Part shown: one piece after another, positions 48,076 through 57,026 of the stretch | How the letters are laid out: every line of letters begins with the position of its first letter | How positions within the stretch are numbered: the first letter of the stretch is position 1 | Origin: Desmonostoc geniculatum HA4340-LM1 | Lineage (GTDB): Bacteria; Cyanobacteriota; Cyanobacteriia; Cyanobacteriales; Nostocaceae | Direction of reading: 5' to 3' | Assembly: GCA_019359545.1 (NCBI GenBank) | Contig: JAHHHB010000026.1 | Coordinates: 1-64,000 of the forward strand | DNA length: 64,000 nt | Position numbers and translations under genes: made by a program | Notes under the pieces: model-generated | What the model saw: only the letters and a program-made list of their open reading frames with translations | The model's database searches: none | What the model was told of the DNA's origin: nothing

Positions 48076-50316
48076 CTATGCTGATGGCAATTGAATATTT
48101 TTGACAAATAAGCTTTGTAAACGGTGCACTTGAGCGCCGATTTGATAGAGTAAATCGCCTTTACCTAGTAGAGAAGCTGCTGCTGTTTGTTTTCCTCCCA
48201 AGATAATAGCTGAGTCTGCTTCACTAGCAGTACGCAGAGCAACTCGCCCTGGTAGATTTGAGCGGATTATCGGTGTAACAATCTTGGCTTCTGGGCGTTG
48301 AGTAGCAATAATTAGATGAATTCCAGCGGCTCGTGCCATTGCTCCGAGTCGTTTAATACTTTGTTCTAGTGATGTGCGGATTTCTTTTTCTGCCATAAAG
48401 TCGGCATATTCATCAAAAATGCAGACTATACGAGGTAAAATCTTAGTGGAGCGTTGATTGTAAGTACTTAAATCGGCACACCCAGCTTTTTCAAACTGGT
48501 GGTAACGCGATTCCATCTCTGCGACTAATTCATCCATCAGTTCGATCGCGCGATCGCCATCTTTAACAACTGGCGAATATAACCAGGGCATTTTCTCAAA
48601 CTCTGGAAATGTGACTCTTTTCGGGTCAACTAGGGCGATTTTCAGATATTCTGGGGAATGACGGTTGAGGAGACTGAGGAGGAGCGATCGCAAAAATTCA
48701 CTCTTCCCACTACCAGTTGTACCACCAATCAAAAAATGACAAGTATTCGCATCGGATAAATCAGCTTCTACCAACTCTCCTTCGATACTCACTCCAATCG
48801 CAATTTTTATAGGTACTGTTGGAGGTAAAAATTGCGGCTGAATATACTTTTCAAAACGCGCAATTTGCCGATCTGGACGAGGCAAATCAACACTGACATA
48901 ACCAGCTTGTGGAGTAATTAAAGGCGCATTAGCTAACCCTAGCTGTACTTGTAAATCATTGGATAAGCGAAGAATTGAGTTAACACTCACACCCAGATGC
49001 GGTTTCAACTTTACCCTAATAAAAGCTGGGCCAAGAATAGAACCTTGATAATCAACCTTAATTTTAAAAGATTGCAAAGTAGTAACCAATTCTTCACCAA
49101 TAGCATCAGCAGTATTAACAGAATTTATTCTTGTGGGGTGGGCATCTTGCCCGCCATTACTCTCATCTTCTGATATTAAACTAGATACTTGAACTACAAC
49201 AGGCGAAACAAAAAAAGTTTGACACTTTTGCTGTTGAGGACAAATTTCGCATAGATAAGGCTGAGTTGTTGGCGGTGGCGAATTAGGATGAGGTGGTTCC
49301 CAAGTCAGCCATTGCTGCATCTGGTGTAATTTATAGGGAATCAACTGATGCACGTTACTTTCTAGCTGTTCCCAAGAATATTGATACTCTTTAAACTCTG
49401 GTAAAACACAATAAACCGCCGAATCAACTGCTACCTTTTTCTGCTGCCAAAGCATGTAACTATAAAGAGCAACTTGAGCTAATTGTGCTGATGGATCTAC
49501 TGGTTGATAAGTTTTAAATTCAAGTACACACAACCGCTTAACTTCAAAATTATAGACCAAACAATCAAATTCTCCTCCTACCCTTTGTTGTGTACCATCA
49601 GGTAGTTGAAAATAATGCTCAAGCTTACGTTCTCCAGAAACAAAAGTATTGCCAATAACTGCTTCTGCACTACAATAACGTCGATTGATAACAAGTAATT
49701 CTGCAAAGCGTCTGATTAATCCTTGCAATCCTTGCCAAACTTTGTAGAGTGGTTGCGCTGCACTTGCATCTTTTTCAACAGCTTTTTCTAGATAAGTAGA
49801 AAATTTAATTTCATAAAAAAGCTGTCGCAGACGAGAGTCAATTTCGTCAATATTTAATTGAGATGTACTAGTTTGGAATATTTCTGTAAATCTTGATTCA
49901 CTAACAGCTAATTTAATAAAACTATCAGCTAATTGATGAAAACTATTACCAATACCAATGTGATTATCTGGTGGTATGAATAAAGTATTACCGCCAAATT
50001 GTTGATGTAAATAAAATAAGCGAGGACACTCAAAAGCGACTCTGACTTTAGTAGCTGTTAAAGATGTATTTTTGGAGTCATGAGGCATCATATTAAAAAT
50101 ATTATTTACAAAATTAGGGTTATAAATTTCTAATAAACGGCGATGAACAGCAGCCAAATATACTGTATCCATCGCCGCATAATGTAGCTGCTTTTCACTG
50201 AGAGGACGCTTTCCCCAGTCGCTTCTACCTTCTTCTGTATCTAACCACAGCACTTTAGCCAAGGCGAATTTTGCAATTTGTGTCTGGATTTCAGAAGCTT
50301 TTGTTAGATAGTGCAT
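48076..50316 (-). CDS. Fusion of 3'-5' exonuclease remnant, Cas4-like PD-(D/E)XK nuclease and FtsK/HerA-type DNA translocase
   Basis: 746 residues. Residues 1-65 are RNase D-like: Exo I (WLDTE, 24-28) and Exo III (LHYAAMDTVYL, 45-55) are only ~20 residues apart, so the Exo II section is missing. Residues ~75-370 are a RecB/Cas4-like nuclease: an N-terminal Cys in AFECPRLFYL, active site GGEFDCLVYN with VLEFKTYQ, AQLAQVALYSYML, and a CEICPQQQKC trio (C-x2-C-x5-C), likely an Fe-S cluster. From ~430 an FtsK motor follows: Walker A GGTTGSGKSEFLRS, DPKRVTFPEFEKMPWL, Walker B RIVCIFDEYADFM, IIATQRPEAKIVTPIIRSN. It is third in a three-gene run, 25 bases after the AAA gene. It probably translocates and processes DNA ends; the family is not named to my knowledge. 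Confidence 0.82.
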   Translation of the reverse strand: MHYLTKASEIQTQIAKFALAKVLWLDTEEGRSDWGKRPLSEKQLHYAAMDTVYLAAVHRRLLEIYNPNFVNNIFNMMPHDSKNTSLTATKVRVAFECPRLFYLHQQFGGNTLFIPPDNHIGIGNSFHQLADSFIKLAVSESRFTEIFQTSTSQLNIDEIDSRLRQLFYEIKFSTYLEKAVEKDASAAQPLYKVWQGLQGLIRRFAELLVINRRYCSAEAVIGNTFVSGERKLEHYFQLPDGTQQRVGGEFDCLVYNFEVKRLCVLEFKTYQPVDPSAQLAQVALYSYMLWQQKKVAVDSAVYCVLPEFKEYQYSWEQLESNVHQLIPYKLHQMQQWLTWEPPHPNSPPPTTQPYLCEICPQQQKCQTFFVSPVVVQVSSLISEDESNGGQDAHPTRINSVNTADAIGEELVTTLQSFKIKVDYQGSILGPAFIRVKLKPHLGVSVNSILRLSNDLQVQLGLANAPLITPQAGYVSVDLPRPDRQIARFEKYIQPQFLPPTVPIKIAIGVSIEGELVEADLSDANTCHFLIGGTTGSGKSEFLRSLLLSLLNRHSPEYLKIALVDPKRVTFPEFEKMPWLYSPVVKDGDRAIELMDELVAEMESRYHQFEKAGCADLSTYNQRSTKILPRIVCIFDEYADFMAEKEIRTSLEQSIKRLGAMARAAGIHLIIATQRPEAKIVTPIIRSNLPGRVALRTASEADSAIILGGKQTAAASLLGKGDLLYQIGAQVHRLQSLFVKNIQLPSA

Positions 50317-50341
50317 TGGCTAAAGCTTGATTAACATTTAT

Positions 50342-52432
50342 CTAGTTAGTGACTAAACGGATTAACTGATCTTCCAACTTAGATTTAGGGTCAATAATTT
50401 TGACTTTTCTTTCTTGACATAATAGCTCAATTAAATGTTGAGTATCAGTTTCTTTCACAGAAGGGAATTGACTACCAGCCTCCTTAATTAAAGTTGGTAC
50501 TCCCATAAAGCCTTGGGTTTTTACTAAATTTAATAAGAAATCTTTGACTGGTCTTAAATCTGGTTTACTGTTTTCGTTATTTTTCTCAGGCTCTTGTTTA
50601 GCAACAATTTTTAAATCCTGCAATAAAGTACATTTTTGCAAAATTTCAGACTCACGGATTAAAGATTGTAGTTTCTGTAAAGTAATAGTTTTACCTGCAA
50701 CCACCAATTCTTGAGATAATGCAGAATTAACAAAATTTTGGTACGTCGCTAAGTAATGAACTGAAGTGAGATTTGGCTTTATATGAATATGCTTAGTATT
50801 CGTAAAAATCTGATTATAAATTTTATTACCTGCGAGTCTTGCATTTCCTACACCTGCAATTCTAATCAAATATAGAATTTGACAAATATTTTGTTGAATA
50901 GCTCTTTGGCAAGCATTCATAATATGAAAAAAACTATTCATATTGCCATCTTCTGTCCATACTATTCCTATCGTCTCTTGCTTCCCAGGCTGTTGATAAC
51001 TTAAGGAATAGCTTGCACAATTTCCACTGATAAGTTTAGGTTTAATTGCCTCTACTTCTAATGCCTCCAAAGCTTCTTGAACCATCCGTATCAGATCAGG
51101 TGCTGCCAAAAGAGATATTTTACCTATCTTACCCTGATTTTTTGTATATTCTTGCTGCCAGATTAATTGGAATTCTGCTCGAATTCTCTCATTATCATCT
51201 GGAGGTGGTGGGGGAATAATTATTTTAGGTGTCCTAGAATCAGGAGTTTGCACTATAGTGATAATTTTTTCTGGTAGATTGATTTGAGTACCAATTAGGG
51301 AAAATTTATACTTTTGATACTCATTACGACCCAGTTCTAATGTATTTCTGGGCTTTGTTCTACCACCAGGAAAATTTTTCTCTAATGATTGTCTAGTCAA
51401 GGGAAAAATAGGGGAAGTTGGTTGAGGATTGGCTTCCTGATGTAGTGCCTTGAGGTGATAAGCCCAGAGTGCTTCTGCTTGTTCTAGCGTAATGTACTTT
51501 AACTGAATTAAGCGATGAATCCCAGCTTTATCAGCTGGTTGAATGCGATCTAAATTTCGCTTCCATGTACTAGTAATCACACTAATAATCAATAAGAAAT
51601 TTTTTAGGCAATCACTGTGAATAGTGGTATTTACATTAAAAAAAGGTTGTATATCGAGGAAACCATCTGGTAATGGAGGCATGGTATCTAAATTGTCAAA
51701 ACATAAAACTATTGGTTGGGTTTGTGTTGAAATTCTGCCAAAGTTGGCCAAAATGTTCTTAGCTGCATCTTCTGTATTAATGCAATGTCTTACTTTTAAA
51801 GCTTGCATTGACTCTTCACTTAAGTCATCTCCACGCAACCATTCACAAGCCAAGTCATATAGTTCTGGATTAGTAAGATCGTGCAGTATTCCAAAAAAAA
51901 CGTCAGGATTATAGATACTTGCTTGTTTGTAAGTATCTTTGAGGTGTTTAATAAATTTTTTCCGATCAGTTTGCAATAACCGCCAAATATTGTCGTTAAA
52001 AATTCCTTGTTTCACATCGTTTTTAGTGAAAGCAGATAAACTTTTTAGCCACAATATTAGCTGTGAATTTTGTTCACCTTCGGGAACTTGAATTAAACTA
52101 TCAACTGTATGGCGTAAAATATGACGCCAGATATTATTACTATCAGCCCAGTTACAGAGGATGTAAGCAAAAAAAGCTTTGGGGTTGAGAGTAAGCTTAA
52201 GCCGAACTAATAAATGAGTTTTCCCAGAACCGGAATCACCTGCAAGCAAAATTGTCCGGCTGCGATGATCTTTAGCTACTAAGTCAAGTAGTTTTTCAAT
52301 CTCAATTATTGCTTCTTTATGAATTGACTCAACTATCTCTGCTGAACCTTGCTTTTCACCCCAGGTAGTTTTAAATTTTATTGGGTCAAAAGGGTTGACC
52401 TCACGTTTAATAATTTTGTCAATATCTGTCAT
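50342..52432 (-). CDS. AAA+/ORC-like ATPase with C-terminal winged helix
   Basis: 696 residues. Walker A is LLAGDSGSGKTHLL (about 63-76) and Walker B VLCFDNLDTMP (about 240-250). Between them lies a long helical section (HILRHTVDSLI, DLACEWLRGDDL). After a Pro-rich linker (IIIPPPPPDDNER, about 405-417) comes a domain with NFVNSALSQELVVAGKTITL, and the last ~80 residues resemble a winged helix (VKDFLLNLVKTQGFMGVPTL). It lies between a wHTH protein and the FtsK fusion with short gaps. It could load or regulate the translocase; no specific family is assigned. Confidence 0.7.
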   Translation of the reverse strand: MTDIDKIIKREVNPFDPIKFKTTWGEKQGSAEIVESIHKEAIIEIEKLLDLVAKDHRSRTILLAGDSGSGKTHLLVRLKLTLNPKAFFAYILCNWADSNNIWRHILRHTVDSLIQVPEGEQNSQLILWLKSLSAFTKNDVKQGIFNDNIWRLLQTDRKKFIKHLKDTYKQASIYNPDVFFGILHDLTNPELYDLACEWLRGDDLSEESMQALKVRHCINTEDAAKNILANFGRISTQTQPIVLCFDNLDTMPPLPDGFLDIQPFFNVNTTIHSDCLKNFLLIISVITSTWKRNLDRIQPADKAGIHRLIQLKYITLEQAEALWAYHLKALHQEANPQPTSPIFPLTRQSLEKNFPGGRTKPRNTLELGRNEYQKYKFSLIGTQINLPEKIITIVQTPDSRTPKIIIPPPPPDDNERIRAEFQLIWQQEYTKNQGKIGKISLLAAPDLIRMVQEALEALEVEAIKPKLISGNCASYSLSYQQPGKQETIGIVWTEDGNMNSFFHIMNACQRAIQQNICQILYLIRIAGVGNARLAGNKIYNQIFTNTKHIHIKPNLTSVHYLATYQNFVNSALSQELVVAGKTITLQKLQSLIRESEILQKCTLLQDLKIVAKQEPEKNNENSKPDLRPVKDFLLNLVKTQGFMGVPTLIKEAGSQFPSVKETDTQHLIELLCQERKVKIIDPKSKLEDQLIRLVTN

Positions 52433-52486
52433 GTTTACAATTTGGTAAAAGCGAACTGATTTTAAACTAAAAATTTGCTCAGAAGA

Positions 52487-53323
52487 TTAAGAATTGACTG
52501 TGATAAAGAACAGCGAACCACCAATATTTTGAGGAATGCCTGTATCAATTTGTTCTGGCGTATAGCCGCTTACTTCTTGCAAAGAACTCAACTCGATTTG
52601 GTCGTTCTTTTGCAAACGATATAAAGCCTTATCTAATTCATCCCGTGATAATGGCGGTTGTAATTTTTCTCGCAGATGGAAAATTGGTAAATAATTCTCA
52701 GTACCCAATTCTCGGTCTAATTTCTCAATAATTTGTAAAATTTCTTCATAACTGATTTCTTGCTCAGTGATATCGATGGGAGGTACTGGAGGAAAGTCTG
52801 ATTCAGGCTTCACTATCAAATTTTTTCGTAAAAAGCGTTGGTAATTACTCAGTAAGTCCAAGCTAATGACGGGGTTAGAGCCTTTTTTAGGAATGTAATC
52901 ATCCCGTAAATACTCAATTCCTCGTTGAGTTAGCCAAACTTCAGCTTTTGCCTTTTTAATTCCTCTTTCAGCTTCAATCAAACCGCGATCGCTCAATATC
53001 TCCAATATCGCATCTCGTTCCGCAGCTTTTGGTGAAGTAATTTTGCTGGGAGCGATTTTAGCCGAAGCGTTACCGATTTTCTCTAGTACCTTGAGTTCTT
53101 TATCTGCGATGGGCACTTGGCCTGGATCTTTGAGTACGGCTTGACCAGGCGGTAAAATTTTAACTGTGGTAATCTCGCGGGTATAGTCTACCAGCTCGCG
53201 ATCGCCTAATGCTTTACAAATTTTATTTTTCTCAGTCTTAAAAGCATCAAAGGCGTTAAGCCCTCCTCGATAATCGGTAAATCCCAATAACTTTAAGAGA
53301 AACTTTAACTCGTTAGTATCCAT
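52487..53323 (-). CDS. Winged-helix protein, first gene of the FtsK cluster
   Basis: 278 residues. Two winged-helix-like segments are visible: AAERDAILEILSDRGLIEAE followed by VWLTQRGIEYLRDDYIP, and IFHLREKLQPPLSRDELDKA followed by LYRLQKNDQIELSS. The N-terminus (ELKFLLKLLGFTDYRGGLNA) is helical. I do not recognise a named family. It starts the run wHTH, AAA+, nuclease-FtsK (54- and 25-base gaps), consistent with a DNA-binding or specificity subunit. Confidence 0.65.
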   Translation of the reverse strand: MDTNELKFLLKLLGFTDYRGGLNAFDAFKTEKNKICKALGDRELVDYTREITTVKILPPGQAVLKDPGQVPIADKELKVLEKIGNASAKIAPSKITSPKAAERDAILEILSDRGLIEAERGIKKAKAEVWLTQRGIEYLRDDYIPKKGSNPVISLDLLSNYQRFLRKNLIVKPESDFPPVPPIDITEQEISYEEILQIIEKLDRELGTENYLPIFHLREKLQPPLSRDELDKALYRLQKNDQIELSSLQEVSGYTPEQIDTGIPQNIGGSLFFITVNS

Positions 53324-53497
53324 GTCAGTAGTTTTACCTGTATGTGAATCAGCAATACTGTAGCTCGAAGATAAAAAATTTACACATTCTTCATCGTAGC
53401 TATAATTAGTGCGAATGACTACAGGTTGTTAAATAATATATTACAACCAGCATCTAGCTGAATACTTGTGTTGGACTTTGCCTGTGTAGTAGCGACT

Positions 53498-53806
53498 CTA
53501 GTCAGCCAATCCTTTTAAAACTTGATAGTTTGCAGACTCCGCAATTGGATAGAATTTTCCCAATGCTTGGACGAACTTTGCTCCAATAGCTTCTAATTCT
53601 TGTTCGGGTATAGCATCCAAGTGTTCAAAAGTTTCCCAACGAATGATAAAGGTAACTTCTGAGGGGTCGTCAGGATTGAGCCAAACCTCTTTACCCAGAA
53701 ATCCAGGATACTCAGCTAGTGCTGTTGTCCAAATTTCTGCATCTTTCTGGATAAAATTTTCCTGTAAATCAGGGGCAACTTTAAACTTGAGGAGTTCTAT
53801 AACCAC
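53498..53806 (-). CDS. TIGR03792-type antibiotic-biosynthesis-monooxygenase-fold protein
   Basis: 102 residues from the GTG at 53806 (VVIELLKFKVAPDLQENFIQ); an ATG at 53839 would add an unlikely basic leader. The ABM fold pattern is clear: FIQKDAEIWTTALAEYPGFL, GKEVWLNPDDPSEVTFIIRW, FEHLDAIPEQELEAIGAKF. Function of this small cyanobacterial family is unknown; relatives are monooxygenases or heme-degrading enzymes. Confidence 0.85.
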   Translation of the reverse strand: MVIELLKFKVAPDLQENFIQKDAEIWTTALAEYPGFLGKEVWLNPDDPSEVTFIIRWETFEHLDAIPEQELEAIGAKFVQALGKFYPIAESANYQVLKGLAD

Positions 53807-53943
53807 GTTCTTTGATGCCTGTCTCCGGCAATTTGCCAAAATAGAGGTGTAGGCTAGAGTAACTACGCTTCCAGCATAGCTCGATCGCGTACACTCAGGA
53901 GCTAGGGTCGGCTGTTTGAAATAAATTTAAGAGGATACGGAGT

Positions 53944-54267
53944 ATGGACAGCAACAACTGGTTGCAACAACTAATGATGGTGGGTATTGGCACAACGTCT
54001 TTAGTTGCAGAAAAACTGCGGGAAGTCAGCGATGATTTGGTCAAGGATGGTAAGCTCAATCCCGAACAAGCCAAGGCGGTTATAGATGATATTGCCCAGC
54101 AGTTAAAGTCAGAGCAAGGAAACTGGGATGCCCAGATGCAACGGCAAATGCGAAATATGATGCAGGATTTGGGGGTGGCTCGTCAATCCGAAGTGGACGA
54201 ACTTCGGGGTAGAATTGACCGTTTAGAGCGTCAAGTGCGCGATTTAGAAAATAAGCTTTGGCGTTAG
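53944..54267 (+). CDS. Phasin-like coiled-coil protein
   Basis: 107 residues, all-helical. LMMVGIGTTSLVAEKLREVS at the N-terminus and KDGKLNPEQAKAVIDDIAQQ resemble phasin/PhaI-type proteins, followed by a leucine-zipper-like coiled coil (SEVDELRGRIDRLERQVRDL). Cyanobacterial proteins of this group are annotated as phasin family, but polyhydroxyalkanoate binding is unproven. It is monocistronic. Confidence 0.78.
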   Translation: MDSNNWLQQLMMVGIGTTSLVAEKLREVSDDLVKDGKLNPEQAKAVIDDIAQQLKSEQGNWDAQMQRQMRNMMQDLGVARQSEVDELRGRIDRLERQVRDLENKLWR

Positions 54268-54345
54268 GTTGTCCTTTCTGATTTAAACTAAATGTGTCCT
54301 GTTGGTAATGTTTTTACCAGGCTACCTAAGTAGGGAGAACTGATT

Positions 54346-54867
54346 TTGAAACCAATTTTCCTGAGTGTGGCGTTCATGCTGGTGTGTGTTGTGCTTTTGG
54401 TTGTGGGGCAAATAAGCAGTAAACAGAATACTGCCATTGCTGACCAGTTAACCTCAACGCCGCCAGCGGCCACAATTCTAACTGAAAACAATATCTTAAT
54501 TGCGAGTGATAGTATGTCTGATGCCAATGTCGTAACCACCCCCTCTGGATTAAAATACGTTGAGTTAAAAGAGGGGACTGGAGCGACTCCTGAACGTGGA
54601 CAAACGGTAGAGGTTCACTATGTCGGCACCTTAGAAGATGGTACTCAGTTTGATAGTTCACGCGATCGCGGTCAACCTTTTAAATTTAAAATCGGCGTTG
54701 GACGAGTAATCAAAGGTTGGGACGAAGGACTTAGCACCATGAAAGTAGGCGGTCGTCGTAACTTAATCATCCCGCCAGAGTTAGGTTATGGTTCTCGTGG
54801 TGCTGGTGGCGTAATTCCACCCGACGCTACCCTGCTATTTGATGTGGAATTGCTAGGAGTTAATTAG
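54346..54867 (+). CDS. FKBP-type peptidyl-prolyl cis-trans isomerase
   Basis: 173 residues from a TTG start preceded by AGGGAG. An N-terminal hydrophobic segment (IFLSVAFMLVCVVLLVVGQI) should export or anchor it. The FKBP domain (about 65-173) is complete: TTPSGLKYVELKEGTGATPE, VEVHYVGTLEDGTQFDSSRD, FKIGVGRVIKGWDEGLSTMK, LIIPPELGYGSRGAGGVIPP. The FKBP catalytic Tyr, Asp, Phe and Trp positions are retained. It probably folds proteins in periplasm or thylakoid lumen. Confidence 0.93.
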   Translation: MKPIFLSVAFMLVCVVLLVVGQISSKQNTAIADQLTSTPPAATILTENNILIASDSMSDANVVTTPSGLKYVELKEGTGATPERGQTVEVHYVGTLEDGTQFDSSRDRGQPFKFKIGVGRVIKGWDEGLSTMKVGGRRNLIIPPELGYGSRGAGGVIPPDATLLFDVELLGVN

Positions 54868-54915
54868 GGATTTAGTACTACAGCAGATTGCAACAGGCGT
54901 GAGGTACAGATAATC

Positions 54916-54943
54916 GTAGGGGCACAACATGTTGTGCCCCTAC
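54916..54943. repeat. Palindrome GGGGCACAACATGTTGTGCCCC
   Basis: A perfect inverted repeat with GTA/TAC flanks sits between the convergent FKBP and dnaB genes. It belongs to the same loose family as the palindromes near 4530, 23361, 37469 and 37681. A small STRR (CCCAGTTCCCAGTCCCCAGT) follows at 54965-54990. Confidence 0.78.
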
Positions 54944-54991
54944 CCGTGTACGTCAATATTTATTTCCCAGTTCCCAGTCCCCAGTCCCCAG

Positions 54992-56911
54992 TTAAAGTTT
55001 GAGATTTTGAAACTTGGTAAACTGTGGATTGAATAAAAGTTTCACAGTACCTGTAGGCCCGTTGCGGTGTTTAGCTATTATCACTTCTGCAATGCCGCGA
55101 TCGGGAGTATCTGGAGAGTAGTATTCATCCCTATAAAGCATGATTACTAAATCTGCGTCTTGTTCAATTGAATTGTGAACAATGATGTTATTTGCAATAA
55201 AATTATGCAAATTAGGAACTGTTAAATCGTAAACTTCCTCTTCGCCACAATACTCTATGGAAGTAATTTTATCCCAGTAAATATCGCTCTTAGCTAAGAA
55301 GTTTATTTTCTCTGATTTTACAACAGTAGCTAATCTTGAATCTCTTTCTCGACTCACATAATGCCCTGGCAAAGCAATTTCAGCATTACTGATAGTCTCC
55401 ATAGAAGAACTAGGTAAGCATCTAGGCAAAGCAATACTATCACCTATTTCTAAATCGTCAAGGCGATGCCAACCATGAATTGTTAAAAACTTGTGATTTG
55501 CAGTTGCTCTAATTGTACGTTCTAGACGAGTTTTTAACAAAAATACAGGCTTCACCCCTGTAGAAAAGGCATTACTAACAATTGCCTTTTCTAACTGCAT
55601 TGTCGCTTGATTCAACGCCCAAACAGCAAAACCAGATTTGCCTACTAATTCCCTAATTGGTACTTGTAAACCACTATCTGCTAACGTCACTAAGCTATCA
55701 CCTGTCAAACAACCAGATTCTCTCAAATCTGACAACATCGGGCGTTTATTAGTACGTGCTTCCACTCCTCGACTCAACTGAGATAAAGCAATAACTGGCA
55801 CAGATAATTCACGTGCTAAACCTTTGAGTTGACGCGTAATTTTTGACAATTCTTGTACGCGATTATCACCTGCACCTTCCATTAATTGCAAGTAATCTAT
55901 GACAATCAAACCCAATATTCCTTGTTCTGCTTGCAGTCGCCTTGCTTGACTACGCATTTGTGTAACAGTAATATTGGGCGTATCGTCAATATAAATTGCC
56001 ATCTCAGAAAGGGTACCAATAGCACGGCTTAAAGGTTCCCATTGTGTTTGGCTGAGGCGTCCACTCCGCAGATAACTACTTTCAATTTGTGCCTCGCTGG
56101 CTAATAGACGTTGTGTCAGCTGTTCTTTAGACATTTCCAAACTAAAAACAGCAACTGGTAGTTTTTTCCGCTGGTCAATATTATTATCACCCTTGATATT
56201 AATTTCGTAATTGGCAATATATTGTGCAATATTCATCGAAAAGCTGGTCTTTCCCATTGCAGGACGAGCCGCAACAATAATTAAATCGGAACGCTGAAAG
56301 CCGCTGGTAAGAGCATCTAAATCGTAAAATCCGCAGGGAATTCCAGGTAAAGCGATGCCTTGATTTCTATCTTCAATATCCTGGAAATTATTAATTAGAG
56401 TATCAGAAATATGAACTAAACCTGATTGCGGACGCTCTTGAGTAACGCCGAAAATTTTCTGTTCTGCTTTGTCTAAAACAATTGGTAATTCGGTTTCTGT
56501 TTCATAACCGAGATGCACAATTTCATTGCCAGCTTTAATTAATTCTCGCCGCAGGTATTTTTCCATCACTAACCCTGCTAAGGCGTCAATGTTCACAGCT
56601 GACACTGTGCGGTCTACCAAAGTTGCTAATTTATTTCTCCCACCAATACGCGCAAGTAAATCGTGGTCGGTCAGCCAACTTGTAACTGAGAGCAAGTCTG
56701 TGGGTTTGCCTTGTGCGTGGAGCCTGATTGCTGCTTGATAAATATCTTTGTGAGCGCTAATATAAAAAGCTTCGGGAACAAGGCGATCGCTAACTCGACT
56801 AATCGCTTCTGGATCTAGCAAAATACCGCCCAAAATCGCCTCTTCCGCCTCGATATTTTGGGGTGGCAAGCGATCGCTACCATCACCTTTAAAACTCAGT
56901 TGTTCAGCCAT
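54992..56911 (-). CDS. dnaB: Replicative DNA helicase DnaB containing an intein
   Basis: 639 residues from ATG 56911 (MAEQLSFKGDGSDRLPPQNI); removing the 180-residue intein leaves 459, the normal DnaB length. The N-terminal domain (EAEEAILGGILLDPEAISRV) is followed by the RecA-like motor: Walker A AARPAMGKTSFSMN, LGLIVIDYLQLMEG with the Walker B Asp, QLSRGVEARTNKRPMLSDLR, and after the intein SIEQDADLVIMLYRDEYYSP. It unwinds DNA at the fork. Function requires protein splicing. Confidence 0.96.
   Translation of the reverse strand: MAEQLSFKGDGSDRLPPQNIEAEEAILGGILLDPEAISRVSDRLVPEAFYISAHKDIYQAAIRLHAQGKPTDLLSVTSWLTDHDLLARIGGRNKLATLVDRTVSAVNIDALAGLVMEKYLRRELIKAGNEIVHLGYETETELPIVLDKAEQKIFGVTQERPQSGLVHISDTLINNFQDIEDRNQGIALPGIPCGFYDLDALTSGFQRSDLIIVAARPAMGKTSFSMNIAQYIANYEINIKGDNNIDQRKKLPVAVFSLEMSKEQLTQRLLASEAQIESSYLRSGRLSQTQWEPLSRAIGTLSEMAIYIDDTPNITVTQMRSQARRLQAEQGILGLIVIDYLQLMEGAGDNRVQELSKITRQLKGLARELSVPVIALSQLSRGVEARTNKRPMLSDLRESGCLTGDSLVTLADSGLQVPIRELVGKSGFAVWALNQATMQLEKAIVSNAFSTGVKPVFLLKTRLERTIRATANHKFLTIHGWHRLDDLEIGDSIALPRCLPSSSMETISNAEIALPGHYVSRERDSRLATVVKSEKINFLAKSDIYWDKITSIEYCGEEEVYDLTVPNLHNFIANNIIVHNSIEQDADLVIMLYRDEYYSPDTPDRGIAEVIIAKHRNGPTGTVKLLFNPQFTKFQNLKL
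55172..55711 (-). other. 180-residue mini-intein in DnaB (no homing endonuclease)
   Basis: The intein starts with Cys (CLTGDSLVTLADSG) after SDLRESG and ends with YDLTVPNLHNFIANNIIVHN before Ser of the C-extein. Splicing residues are Cys1, the block B His in TANHKF, and the final His-Asn; the +1 nucleophile is Ser. No dodecapeptide (LAGLIDADG) endonuclease is present, and the central part is only ~40 residues. It occupies the SDLRESG site used by the Synechocystis DnaB intein, where a full-size intein with an endonuclease is known. Confidence 0.93.
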
Positions 56912-57026
56912 AAACGATTTTATATTTGCGATAGAGTAGCGATTCGCCGTGTCTACGAGCGTCTTTTGGATTGGCGATCGGGGTTTCACTATTACCCGTC
57001 AGTTAAGCAGGTATCGAGCTTGTTTG

